From: JADJPO01 sp963724535
GTDB lineage: Bacteria; Actinomycetota; Actinomycetes; Actinomycetales; Kineosporiaceae
Direction of reading: 5' to 3'
DNA length: 64,000 nucleotides
NCBI GenBank assembly: GCA_963724535.1
Contig: CAVRVD010000023.1
Span: 71,599-135,598 of the forward strand
Positions within the stretch are counted from its first letter, which is position 1, and each line of letters opens with the position of its first letter. This document shows, in pieces, positions 33,249 to 41,411 of the stretch. The notes below the pieces were generated by a model, which searched no databases, was not told the DNA's origin, and worked only from the letters and a program-made list of their open reading frames with translations. Made by a program: the position numbers and the translations under genes.

Positions 33249-33652
33249 GCGACGCGCCGGTGATCCGGGTGGCCGACGTCATGAAACGGCACGTGGACAT
33301 CGTCGACGGGCAGACCAGCGTGGCGCACGCGCTGAGCATGATGAAGCACGTCGACACCAAGTGTCTGATCGTCGACAAACGACACGATGACGACGAGTAC
33401 GGCCTGGTGCTGCTGTCCGACGTCGCCCGCCAGGTACTGGCCCGCGGTCGCGCTCCGGAGCGGGTGGACGTCTACGAGATCATGAGCAAGCCGGTGCTGT
33501 CGGTACCGCCGAAGATGAAGATCCACCACTGCGCGAAGCTGTTCGACGAGTACGGCCTCGACCGTGCCCCGGTGATCGGCGAGGACGGCAAGGTGCTCGG
33601 CGTGGTCAGCTACACCGACCTGGTGCTCAAGGGCATGTGCCGGGACATGTGA
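33245..33652 (+). CDS. CBS-pair protein of the DUF1538 operon
   Basis: 135 aa, two CBS repeats: about residues 8-62 (VADVMKRHVDIVDGQTSVAH) and 75-130 (YEIMSKPVLSVPPKMKI ... GVVSYTDLVLKGM). Such modules usually bind AMP, ADP or ATP. It starts within the stop of the PII-like gene, so it is the fourth coupled gene of the unit. It is only distantly similar to the CBS protein at 3592-4020. Confidence 0.88.
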   Translation: MSDAPVIRVADVMKRHVDIVDGQTSVAHALSMMKHVDTKCLIVDKRHDDDEYGLVLLSDVARQVLARGRAPERVDVYEIMSKPVLSVPPKMKIHHCAKLFDEYGLDRAPVIGEDGKVLGVVSYTDLVLKGMCRDM

Positions 33653-33706
33653 GCCACGCTCTGCGAAGTCCCAGATCCCGCCGACGCTGGGCGAGGCGGG
33701 GGCCGG

Positions 33707-34924
33707 TCAGGACAGCACCCGCAACCGGATCGTCTCCGGCAGCCTCGCCAGCCGGCGAAGGGTGTCCGCGGCGAACGGGGTCGCGACGTCCGTGATCACG
33801 TAGCCGACCTCGTCGCGGGTGCCGAGGTACTGACCGTCGATGTTCACCCCGTCGTCGGCCAGCACCGAGTTGATCGCCGCCAGTACCCCGGGGGTGTTCC
33901 GGTGGATGTGCACCAGCCGGTGCTCGTCCGCCCGCTCGGGCAGCACCAGCTGGGGCAGGTTCACCGACAACGACGTCGACCCGAACCGCACGTAGTCGGC
34001 GAGCTTGCCGCTGACGAACGTCCCGATGCCGCGCTGCGCCTCCTCGGTCGACCCACCGATGTGCGGGGTCAGGATCACGTTGGGCAGCCCGCGCAGCGGC
34101 GAGGCGAACTCCTCCCCGGCGCTTCTCGGCTCGCTCGGGAACACGTCGACCGCGGCGCCGGCCAGGTGCTCGGACTCCAGGTGGGCGCGCAGCGCCTCGT
34201 AGTCCACGACGAACCCACGGGACAGGTTGAGGAAGACCGATTGCTCCCGCATCAGCGCGAACTCACGCTCCCCGAAAAAGCCCGTGTTCCCGTGCCGGCC
34301 GTCGACGTGCAGGGTCACCACGTCGACGGTCGACAGCAGCTCGGCCAGGGACTCGCAGCGGCGGGCGTTGCCGAGCGCCAGCTTGTCGGCGGTGTCGTAG
34401 AAGGACACCTGCATCCCGAGGTTCTCGGCGAGCACCGACAGCTGGGTGCCGATGTTGCCGTAGCCGACGATCCCCAGCCGGCGGCTGCGCACCTCGTGCG
34501 CCCCGGTGGCCGACTTCAGCCACACGCCGGCGTGCATCGCCCGGTCCTTCTCGGTGAGTCGGCGGGTGAGTGCGATGATCTCGGCCAGGGCGAGCTCCAC
34601 CACGCTGCGGGTGTTGGAGAACGGCGCGTTGAACACGGCGATGCCCCGCTCGCTGGCCGCGGCGAGGTCGATCTGGTTGGTGCCGATGCAGAACGCCCCG
34701 ATCGCCAACAGGTCCGGGCTGGCGTCCAGCACCTTCTCGCTGACCTGCGTGGTCGAGCGGATACCCAGCACCTGCACCCCGTCGAGCATCGCGGCGAGGT
34801 CGCCCTCGGCGAGTGCCTCCCGGCGGGTATGGACCTGCAGACCCGCTGCGGTCAGGGCCGGTACGGCCTCGGCGTGGATGTTCTCCAGATATAGGGCTCG
34901 CGCCGGTACGGCGTCGGTGGACAT
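33707..34924 (-). CDS. serA: D-3-phosphoglycerate dehydrogenase, short ACT type
   Basis: 405 aa. The NAD-binding motif GYGNIGTQ, substrate residues in FNAPFSNTRSV, the catalytic His in TPHIGGSTEEAQ and a C-terminal ACT domain (from about 330: HIHRNTPGVLAAINSVL). This is the E. coli-like short form, not the 530-aa form of mycobacteria. It makes 3-phosphohydroxypyruvate for serine synthesis and should be inhibited by serine through the ACT domain. It lies 38 bp after the transglutaminase gene on the same strand. Confidence 0.92.
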   Translation of the reverse strand: MSTDAVPARALYLENIHAEAVPALTAAGLQVHTRREALAEGDLAAMLDGVQVLGIRSTTQVSEKVLDASPDLLAIGAFCIGTNQIDLAAASERGIAVFNAPFSNTRSVVELALAEIIALTRRLTEKDRAMHAGVWLKSATGAHEVRSRRLGIVGYGNIGTQLSVLAENLGMQVSFYDTADKLALGNARRCESLAELLSTVDVVTLHVDGRHGNTGFFGEREFALMREQSVFLNLSRGFVVDYEALRAHLESEHLAGAAVDVFPSEPRSAGEEFASPLRGLPNVILTPHIGGSTEEAQRGIGTFVSGKLADYVRFGSTSLSVNLPQLVLPERADEHRLVHIHRNTPGVLAAINSVLADDGVNIDGQYLGTRDEVGYVITDVATPFAADTLRRLARLPETIRLRVLS

Positions 34925-34962
34925 GGATGCTCCGTCTCCTCGATGTGCCGGACCATGCCGGC

Positions 34963-35958
34963 TCAGCTGCGGTCGGGTCGTTCGTCGTCCCCGGCTCGGA
35001 CGACGTCGACGGCGACCGAGAGCCTGGTCCTGCTTCCTTCGGTGTAGAAGACGCCCTTCAGCGGCGGGACGTCGGCGTAGTCGCGGCCCCAGGCGGTGAG
35101 CACGTAGGAGTCGTCGACGAGGGTGTTGTTGGTGGGGTCCAGGTCGACCCAGCCCAGATGCGGCAGGTACACGGCCACCCAGGCGTGCGAGGCGTCCGCG
35201 CCGACCAGCCTCGGCCGGCCGGGTGGCGGGCTCGTCTCCAGGTACCCGCTGACGTACCGGGCCGGCAGGCCGACGCTGCGCAGCACGCCGACCGCCAGGT
35301 GCGCGAAGTCCTGACAGACGCCGGCCCGCCGCTGCAGCACCTCGGCCAGGGTCGTGCTCACCGACGTCACACCCGTGCGGTAGGTGAAGTCGTCATGGAT
35401 CCGGCTGACCACCGCCCGCACCGCCTCGCCGACGCCACGGCCCGGGGTGAACACCTGTGCGGCGAAGGCCCGCACCGCCTCGTCATGGGGCACGTGCCGG
35501 GACGGCAACCGGAAGTCCCGGCAGCGCACCGCCTCCGCGCCCTCGCGAGCCACCGGAGCGGTCGAGGTCCCCGGCTCCGGGCTGTCCGGCGCCCAGCGGC
35601 TGTCCTGCGCCGCGTCGTCCAGGATCCGGCTGACCTCCCGCACCGCCCCCTCCCACGGCACCGCCGCCGCCGGGGCGGTGGTCGGGTCGACCACCGTGCG
35701 ATCCACCTGGACCCGGCTGGTCGCGGTCACCACCAGCTCGGTGTGCGGCGTGTGCACTTCGATGTACAGGCTGCGGTTGCCGTAGAAGTCCTCGTTCTCG
35801 CGCACCAGGTCCGGGGTCGGTTCGACGCTCACCGCGTCGGCGACCCGCACCTGACCCGGGCAGTCCCGCGGCGCCAGATGGGCCCGAGCGTAGGAGGCGG
35901 TGACCTCCTGCTCGTAGGCGTACCGGGTGACGTGCCGGACGTCGTAGATCCGGCTCAC
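34963..35958 (-). CDS. Transglutaminase-like cysteine protease domain protein
   Basis: 331 aa. The N-terminal bacterial transglutaminase-associated domain (residues 1-90, RYAYEQEVTASYARAHLAPR) is followed by the papain-like core with C215 in GVCQDFAH, H in ASHAWVAVY and D in DLDPTNN, a complete triad. No signal peptide. The GTG start overlaps the ATP-grasp fusion stop by 4 bp. This pairing is widely conserved, and a role in making or trimming an isopeptide product has been suggested; the substrate is unknown. Confidence 0.9.
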   Translation of the reverse strand: MSRIYDVRHVTRYAYEQEVTASYARAHLAPRDCPGQVRVADAVSVEPTPDLVRENEDFYGNRSLYIEVHTPHTELVVTATSRVQVDRTVVDPTTAPAAAVPWEGAVREVSRILDDAAQDSRWAPDSPEPGTSTAPVAREGAEAVRCRDFRLPSRHVPHDEAVRAFAAQVFTPGRGVGEAVRAVVSRIHDDFTYRTGVTSVSTTLAEVLQRRAGVCQDFAHLAVGVLRSVGLPARYVSGYLETSPPPGRPRLVGADASHAWVAVYLPHLGWVDLDPTNNTLVDDSYVLTAWGRDYADVPPLKGVFYTEGSRTRLSVAVDVVRAGDDERPDRS

Positions 35959-38576
35959 GTCGTCCAGCCCACGATCGCCGGGGTCGGGCGGGACGGCGCG
36001 AGGTGGATGAAGTGCGCCGCCTCCATCGCGGCAGCCAGGCCGTGTAGGTCGGCGACCATGGCGTCCAGGTGCTCGACCAGCTGCGGGCGCCCGCCCCCCT
36101 CGAGGACCGCGCAGGCCACCGGGTCCAGCTCCCGCAGCCGGGCGGTGAGTCGGCGCAGGGCGTCCGGCACCGCATCACGTGAGACGGCTGCGGCGTCCGG
36201 CGTTCTCGGCAGCTGGGCCAGGTCCTCGGCGAGCCGGTCCAGCTGCAGCGCCACCGAGCGCGGGTTCTCCCGGTCCAGCAGCAGCAGCTCGAGCACCGTC
36301 TCGGCCCGGGCCCTGCCTGGATAGCGGCGCCGGTGGGTGATGATGCTCTCCCCGGCGATCAGCACCGCTTCCAACACCAGGGCCTCATCGGCTCCCACCA
36401 TCACCGCCTCGGCCCCGGACCCGACGCGGGGACGATCCAGGGCGTGGCGAAGCAGGACGAGGATCTGCTGCGCCCGCTCGATTCGCCGCCCGGCGTCCAT
36501 GAAGTGCCAGCCGACGTCGCGCACCATGCTCTCCGCGCCCAGCCCGGCCAGAGCCAGCAGCCCCTCAAGCACCCGGGCCAGCACCGGCGCCAGGGCCGGG
36601 TCCTGCCGAGCGGCCGCCCGGTCGGCCAGGTCCTCCAGCACGCGGTCCAGGCTGCCCAGCACGATCCAGGTGTCCAGGGACAGCTGCTCGCGCAGCGCCT
36701 GGGCCGCTGCGACGGTGCGCTGGACGGCGTACGCCACGCTGCCCGGCAGCTCACCGTCCGCGACCAGGTCGACCAGCGGCCGCGGCGCCGTCCCGGTGAT
36801 TCGGCGGGTGGCCTCGGTCAGCGCCGCCACGCCGGTCGCCCCGGCCGTTCCCGGTCTCGACGACCAGTCCTCGCCGAGCTCGTCGACCACCCGGACCAGG
36901 CGTACCGTGTCCTCGGCGCGTTCGGCGTAGCGACCCAGCCAGAAGAGGTTCTCGGCGACCCGGGGCGACAGCGCGGCAGCCACGTGCAGGCGCGGTCGCG
37001 CCTCCTCCCCCGGCCCGGCCGAGACCTGCAGCGGCATGGCGCCCGTGATCGGTTCCGGCGCCAGCACCCACACATCCTTGGCCAGAGCGCCGGTGGTGTT
37101 GCTCACCAGGGGGGTGTCGGCGAGCGCGGCCACCCGACCCAGGCCGCCGGCCATCAGCTCGTAGCCGTCCTGATGGGCAACGGCGAAGGTGCGCAGCGTG
37201 AACCGGCGCGGCTCCAGGCCCCGTCCGGTCACCACCGGGGCGGTACTCATCGGCACCGGTTCCTGACCGCACCACAGCTCGGGCTCGGCCTCGATCCGGC
37301 GACGCAGCTCCTCTCGGCGCCGCGCGGACAGCTCCCAGCCGAACACCCCGTGGCGCCGGTCCATCGACTTGATCACCAGCCGGTCCAGCTCGGCCAGCAC
37401 GTGCCGGCGGGCCCGCTCCTGGCCGCACCACCAGGTCTGTGGTGCACCGAGCACCAGGTCCTCACCGAGCAGGGCCCGGGCCACCTGCGGCAGGAACGCG
37501 AACACCCCCACCGACTCCAGCACCCCGGCGCCGAACCCGTTGACCACACTCACCTGGTCGGCACGATCCGCCTCGAGCAGTCCCGGCACGCCCAGCTGGG
37601 ACTCGGCGCGTAGCTCGAGGGGGTCGGCGTAGTCCGCGTCGACGCGACGCAGCACCACGTCGACCGGGTCCAGCCGGCCGAGGGAGCGCATCTGCACCCG
37701 GCCCCGGCGCACGGTCAGATCCTCGCCGGTCACCAGGGGGTAGCCGAGCAGGGTGGCCAGGAACGCCTGGTCGAAGGCGGTCTCGCTGTCCGGTCCCGGA
37801 GTGAGCAGCACCACCCGGGGCACCTCCGCCGCACCGTCACCACCCCGGGGGGCCGCCTCGCCGAGCGCCGAGCGCACCACGTCGAAGAACGGGCGCAGCC
37901 GTTGCAGCGGGGTCTCCCGGTACAGACCCGGCATCACCTTGGCCACGATCCGCCGCGTCTGGATGGCGTAGCCGGCACCGGACGGTGCCTGGGTGCGGTC
38001 GGCGATCGCCTGCCAGGACCCGTCGGCGGCCCGGGCCAGGTCGGCGGTGTGCAGGAACAGCTGTCGTCGGGTGGGCAGCCGGACGCCATCGGCCTGGCGC
38101 ACGAAATCCGGGTGGGACAGCACCACCTCGGGCGGCAGCACCCCGCGGCGCAGCAGCAGCCGCTGCCCGTACAGGTCGGTCAGCAGCCGGTCGAGCAGCT
38201 CGGCCCGCTGCTGCAGGCCCGCCGCCAGCCGCTGCCAGGCCGCGGCCTCCAGCACCACCGGCAGCGGGTCGACCCGCCAGCGCCGGGCAGAGGGCCGGGG
38301 GGGTGGGCGGGGCTCGCCGCCTGGTGTGGCCGGGACGCCGTAGAGGATTCCCTCGTCCTCGACCATCCGGGCGGCAGCGGCGCGCCGCGCCAGCAGGCCC
38401 GGCAGGCCGAGCAGGTCGATCGAGGCGAGCAGGTCCTGCGCACCCGGGCGGGGGCCGCCGTCCGCGGCGAGCAGCTCGTCCACCCCACCGCCGGCGCGCA
38501 CCCGCCGTCCATAGGCCGAGCTGGTCTGCTGGCCGCCGACGTCATCGGCGTGAGCCAGCGACATCGATCCGGTCAC
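35955..38576 (-). CDS. Circularly permuted ATP-grasp and alpha-E fusion protein
   Basis: 873 aa. The first 500 residues are a circularly permuted ATP-grasp ligase (DUF404/407): LLRRGVLPPEVVLSHPDFVR, VVLLTPGPDSETAFDQ, VVNGFGAGVLES and VIKSMDRRHGVFGWE. The last 340 are an alpha-E domain (DUF403), starting LSPRVAENLFWLGRYAERAE. In many bacteria these are separate neighbouring genes; here they are one protein, coupled to a transglutaminase-like gene. It should form an amide bond with ATP, with unknown substrates. Start GTG 38576 or ATG 38564. Confidence 0.9.
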   Translation of the reverse strand: MTGSMSLAHADDVGGQQTSSAYGRRVRAGGGVDELLAADGGPRPGAQDLLASIDLLGLPGLLARRAAAARMVEDEGILYGVPATPGGEPRPPPRPSARRWRVDPLPVVLEAAAWQRLAAGLQQRAELLDRLLTDLYGQRLLLRRGVLPPEVVLSHPDFVRQADGVRLPTRRQLFLHTADLARAADGSWQAIADRTQAPSGAGYAIQTRRIVAKVMPGLYRETPLQRLRPFFDVVRSALGEAAPRGGDGAAEVPRVVLLTPGPDSETAFDQAFLATLLGYPLVTGEDLTVRRGRVQMRSLGRLDPVDVVLRRVDADYADPLELRAESQLGVPGLLEADRADQVSVVNGFGAGVLESVGVFAFLPQVARALLGEDLVLGAPQTWWCGQERARRHVLAELDRLVIKSMDRRHGVFGWELSARRREELRRRIEAEPELWCGQEPVPMSTAPVVTGRGLEPRRFTLRTFAVAHQDGYELMAGGLGRVAALADTPLVSNTTGALAKDVWVLAPEPITGAMPLQVSAGPGEEARPRLHVAAALSPRVAENLFWLGRYAERAEDTVRLVRVVDELGEDWSSRPGTAGATGVAALTEATRRITGTAPRPLVDLVADGELPGSVAYAVQRTVAAAQALREQLSLDTWIVLGSLDRVLEDLADRAAARQDPALAPVLARVLEGLLALAGLGAESMVRDVGWHFMDAGRRIERAQQILVLLRHALDRPRVGSGAEAVMVGADEALVLEAVLIAGESIITHRRRYPGRARAETVLELLLLDRENPRSVALQLDRLAEDLAQLPRTPDAAAVSRDAVPDALRRLTARLRELDPVACAVLEGGGRPQLVEHLDAMVADLHGLAAAMEAAHFIHLAPSRPTPAIVGWTT

Positions 38577-38629
38577 CGCCGGAGTCTATCGACGGTCCCG
38601 GAGCCCTTCCCCAGGCCGCGGATCGGGTC

Positions 38630-40834
38630 TCAGCGCAGTGTGATGCTCACCCCGGCCGACTTGGCACTGCGGTTGCCCGCCCGGTCGACGGCCCGCAGCC
38701 GGTAGGTCACCGAGGTCCCCACCGGTGCTGCGGCATCGGTGTGACCCGGTGTCGGCGACCAGCCGATGTAGGCGCCGTCCCGGAAGACGAGGTAGCTGAG
38801 CACGCCGACGTTGTCCGTCGAGGCGGTCCAGCTCAGGCGCGCCGTCCCCCCGCCGGTGTCGGTCGCGGACACCCCGGCAGGCACCGACGGCGGGCTGGTG
38901 TCCGCGGCGGCCGCGGGGTAGGTGACCGGGTCGGACTTCAGCGACCGGTTGCCGATCGCGTCTGTGGCCCGCACGGCGTACTCGAACGGACCGGAGCCGG
39001 CCCCCGCATGGGTGTAACCGGGCGTCGGGGACCAGCCGACGTAGGCGCCGTCCCGGTAGATGAGGTAGCTGACCACGCCGACGTTGTCGGTCGAGGCGGT
39101 CCAGTCCAGGACGACATCCGAACCGGCTCCGGCCCGGGCGGTCAGATCGGTGGGCACCGTGGGTGCCTGGGTGTCGCCGCCGCCGGCCCCTGCCGGAGTC
39201 ACCGCGACGGCCTCGCTCGGCGGGCTGACGTTGCCGGCGCCGTCCAACGCGACCACGGTGTAGCCGTAGCGTGTGCCGATCCTCAGACCGGTGTCGGCGT
39301 AACCGGTCTCGCGCAGGTCGGCGATGGCGGTGCCGTCGCGCAGCACCCGGTAGCCGGTCACCGCGACGTCGTCGGTGGCCTCCTGCCAGGCGAGCTGCAC
39401 CGTGCCGTCGCCCACGTCGACGGCCTCCAGCCCGGACGGCGCGGACGGCGCCGTGGTGTCCCGCCGCGGCGGGGTCCAGCCGCGCGGGCAGAACTTGGCG
39501 AGACCGCCCACCCAGCGCGACTTGCCGGCGGTCACGCCGCCCACCGTGTAGTCGCCGCCGAGGTACAGGCAGCCGTTGGTGTCCGAGGTCGCGGCCCAGG
39601 AGCCGTCCTTGGAGCCGTCCAGGTCGGGGCGGAACTCCTCGAGGAGCCTGCCGGTGCCGGCCTCGTAGGCCATCGTCAGCTTGTTCGGGCTGCGCAGGTC
39701 GAGCACCGAGTTGTAGTGGCTGACGCTGCCGCTACGGGTCGCGTAGGTGCAGTGGCAGCCGGCGAGGACGACGTCGCCGATCCGCTCGGCGAACTGGTAG
39801 GCGCCACCGGCGAACGCGCCGCAGTACTCGAACGAGTTGGGCGTGCAGCCCGGGTACCCGGTCGCGGAGAACGCGGTCATCTGATGGCCGTCGGCGTCCA
39901 GCACCTCGAGCACGTGCTGCTCGCCCGCGACGAAGACGGTGTCGGCGCCCATCGCCACGTCGTACATCTCCGGTTGGGACCTGGGGCGGTTGCGCGGCAA
40001 CGGCGTGAGGCCGCCGATGCTGGCGCCGGTGGAGCCGTCCACGGTGTGGAAGTACCCGCTGTTCGCCGTCCCGTTCACCCCGGAGAAGTACCCGGTCAGG
40101 TGCACCCGGTTGCGTTGGGTGTCCACCGCCATCCCCCACACCCCGGACCCGGTCACCTCCGGTGCGAAGATCGGGTCCACTGTCCCGGTGCGCGCCTGCA
40201 TCCTGGCGGCCTTGTACACCCGCACCCGCTGCCCGTCCGGGCCGAGGGCGTGGGAGAAGTTGCCGGCGACGTAGAGGTGGTCGCCCACCAGGGAGATGTC
40301 CCGGACCACGGCCCGGTTCTGCGACCAGGGCCGCTCCACCGACGCGGCGAAGGTGGGGTCGATGTCGCAGGTGAGTGGGTCGAGGGCGACCAGACCCCCC
40401 CGGGCGTTGCCGTTGACGGTCTCGAACTCGCCACCGACGACCAGCCTGCCGTCCGGGGTGCGGTCCAGGGCGTAGACCGCCCGGTCGAACTGCGGACGAC
40501 AGGACTGGACCCACTCGCCGCTGTCGACGTCGAAGGCAGCCAGAAAGGGCTGGGCGACACCGGTGGCGTTCTTGCCCTGCTGGACGGTCAGGAACGCGCC
40601 GCCGACGAAGACCCGGCTGCCGGCCTGCTGCATGTCCCAGACCAGGTTCTCGATGGTCGAGGTCTGGGTCTGGGCCGGGTCGACCCCGGCGACGCCGTCC
40701 ATCGGCACCGGCACCAGGTCGAGCGCGCCGAGGTCGATCGGCGGGTTGTCGGCGGCCCGGGCCTGCCCACCGGTCAGGAGCAGCGCGGCGCCGGCGAGCG
40801 CACCGGCCGCCAGCAGTCGAAGACCGATCCTCAC
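38630..40834 (-). CDS. Secreted beta-propeller protein with three FN3 domains
   Basis: 734 aa. A signal peptide (cleavage likely after ARA at about residue 27) precedes about 420 residues of repeats like GRLVVGGEFETVNG and HLYVAGNFSHALG, the delta-60-type propeller. A PPRRDTTAPSAPS linker and three fibronectin type III domains (about 455-545, 550-640, 645-734) follow. The last two FN3 domains are nearly identical over 33 residues, a recent duplication. No sorting signal or transmembrane tail. A cell-surface adhesion or carbohydrate-binding role is possible. The gene starts within the stop of the lipoprotein gene (4-bp overlap). Confidence 0.85.
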   Translation of the reverse strand: MRIGLRLLAAGALAGAALLLTGGQARAADNPPIDLGALDLVPVPMDGVAGVDPAQTQTSTIENLVWDMQQAGSRVFVGGAFLTVQQGKNATGVAQPFLAAFDVDSGEWVQSCRPQFDRAVYALDRTPDGRLVVGGEFETVNGNARGGLVALDPLTCDIDPTFAASVERPWSQNRAVVRDISLVGDHLYVAGNFSHALGPDGQRVRVYKAARMQARTGTVDPIFAPEVTGSGVWGMAVDTQRNRVHLTGYFSGVNGTANSGYFHTVDGSTGASIGGLTPLPRNRPRSQPEMYDVAMGADTVFVAGEQHVLEVLDADGHQMTAFSATGYPGCTPNSFEYCGAFAGGAYQFAERIGDVVLAGCHCTYATRSGSVSHYNSVLDLRSPNKLTMAYEAGTGRLLEEFRPDLDGSKDGSWAATSDTNGCLYLGGDYTVGGVTAGKSRWVGGLAKFCPRGWTPPRRDTTAPSAPSGLEAVDVGDGTVQLAWQEATDDVAVTGYRVLRDGTAIADLRETGYADTGLRIGTRYGYTVVALDGAGNVSPPSEAVAVTPAGAGGGDTQAPTVPTDLTARAGAGSDVVLDWTASTDNVGVVSYLIYRDGAYVGWSPTPGYTHAGAGSGPFEYAVRATDAIGNRSLKSDPVTYPAAAADTSPPSVPAGVSATDTGGGTARLSWTASTDNVGVLSYLVFRDGAYIGWSPTPGHTDAAAPVGTSVTYRLRAVDRAGNRSAKSAGVSITLR

Positions 40835-41334
40835 AGCTCGTAGCCCCCTTGGGTGCAGACCTTCAGGAACGAGACGACGGTGCCCCGGTCGGCCGACCCG
40901 CCGGCCAGCCCGGCGGCGGCGTCGTGCACGGCCTCGGTCGCCGAGGCACCGGCGGCCGTGACCGCCGTGGCCAGGTGCCGGCTCGGGTCGGCGCCCCCGT
41001 CAATGGCGCTCATCGCGAACTCGGCCTGGGCGCAGGCGGCCGCTGCCGAGGCGTCCAGGGTCCACGGTTCGCCGATCTCGTTGCGCCTGGTGGAGGCCAA
41101 GGCGGTGGCATCGCGGGTGGTCGGCAGGCTGCTCGGGTCGGGGGCGGCGTCGATCGCCGACGGCTTGGGCGTGGGCGCCGACCGGGTCGAGGCGGTGCCC
41201 GGGCCGGCGGACGAGGCGTCCCCGCCCGGTGGGGTGGCCGAGGACGAACAGCCGGCCAGCGCCAGGACACCGACCAGAACGAGTCCGACGAGGCCGGGAC
41301 CGGTCCAGGCGCGGGGGAGTCTCACCTGCTGCAT
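40831..41334 (-). CDS. Lipoprotein coupled to the propeller/FN3 gene
   Basis: 167 aa. The signal has the lipobox LAGC near residue 29, then a Ser/Pro/Thr-rich linker (to about 75) and a small domain with two cysteines (AAACAQAEF and LKVCTQGGYEL). I do not recognise the domain. Its stop overlaps the next start by 4 bp, so the two exported proteins are made together and may work together at the cell surface. Confidence 0.75.
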   Translation of the reverse strand: MQQVRLPRAWTGPGLVGLVLVGVLALAGCSSSATPPGGDASSAGPGTASTRSAPTPKPSAIDAAPDPSSLPTTRDATALASTRRNEIGEPWTLDASAAAACAQAEFAMSAIDGGADPSRHLATAVTAAGASATEAVHDAAAGLAGGSADRGTVVSFLKVCTQGGYEL

Positions 41335-41411
41335 CTCGGATGCCGAGGGCTACGGGTTGAGCCCTCCGGTGCCGGGCCGCGGCCCGCGGCGTGGCCACCT
41401 AGTGTGGATGG

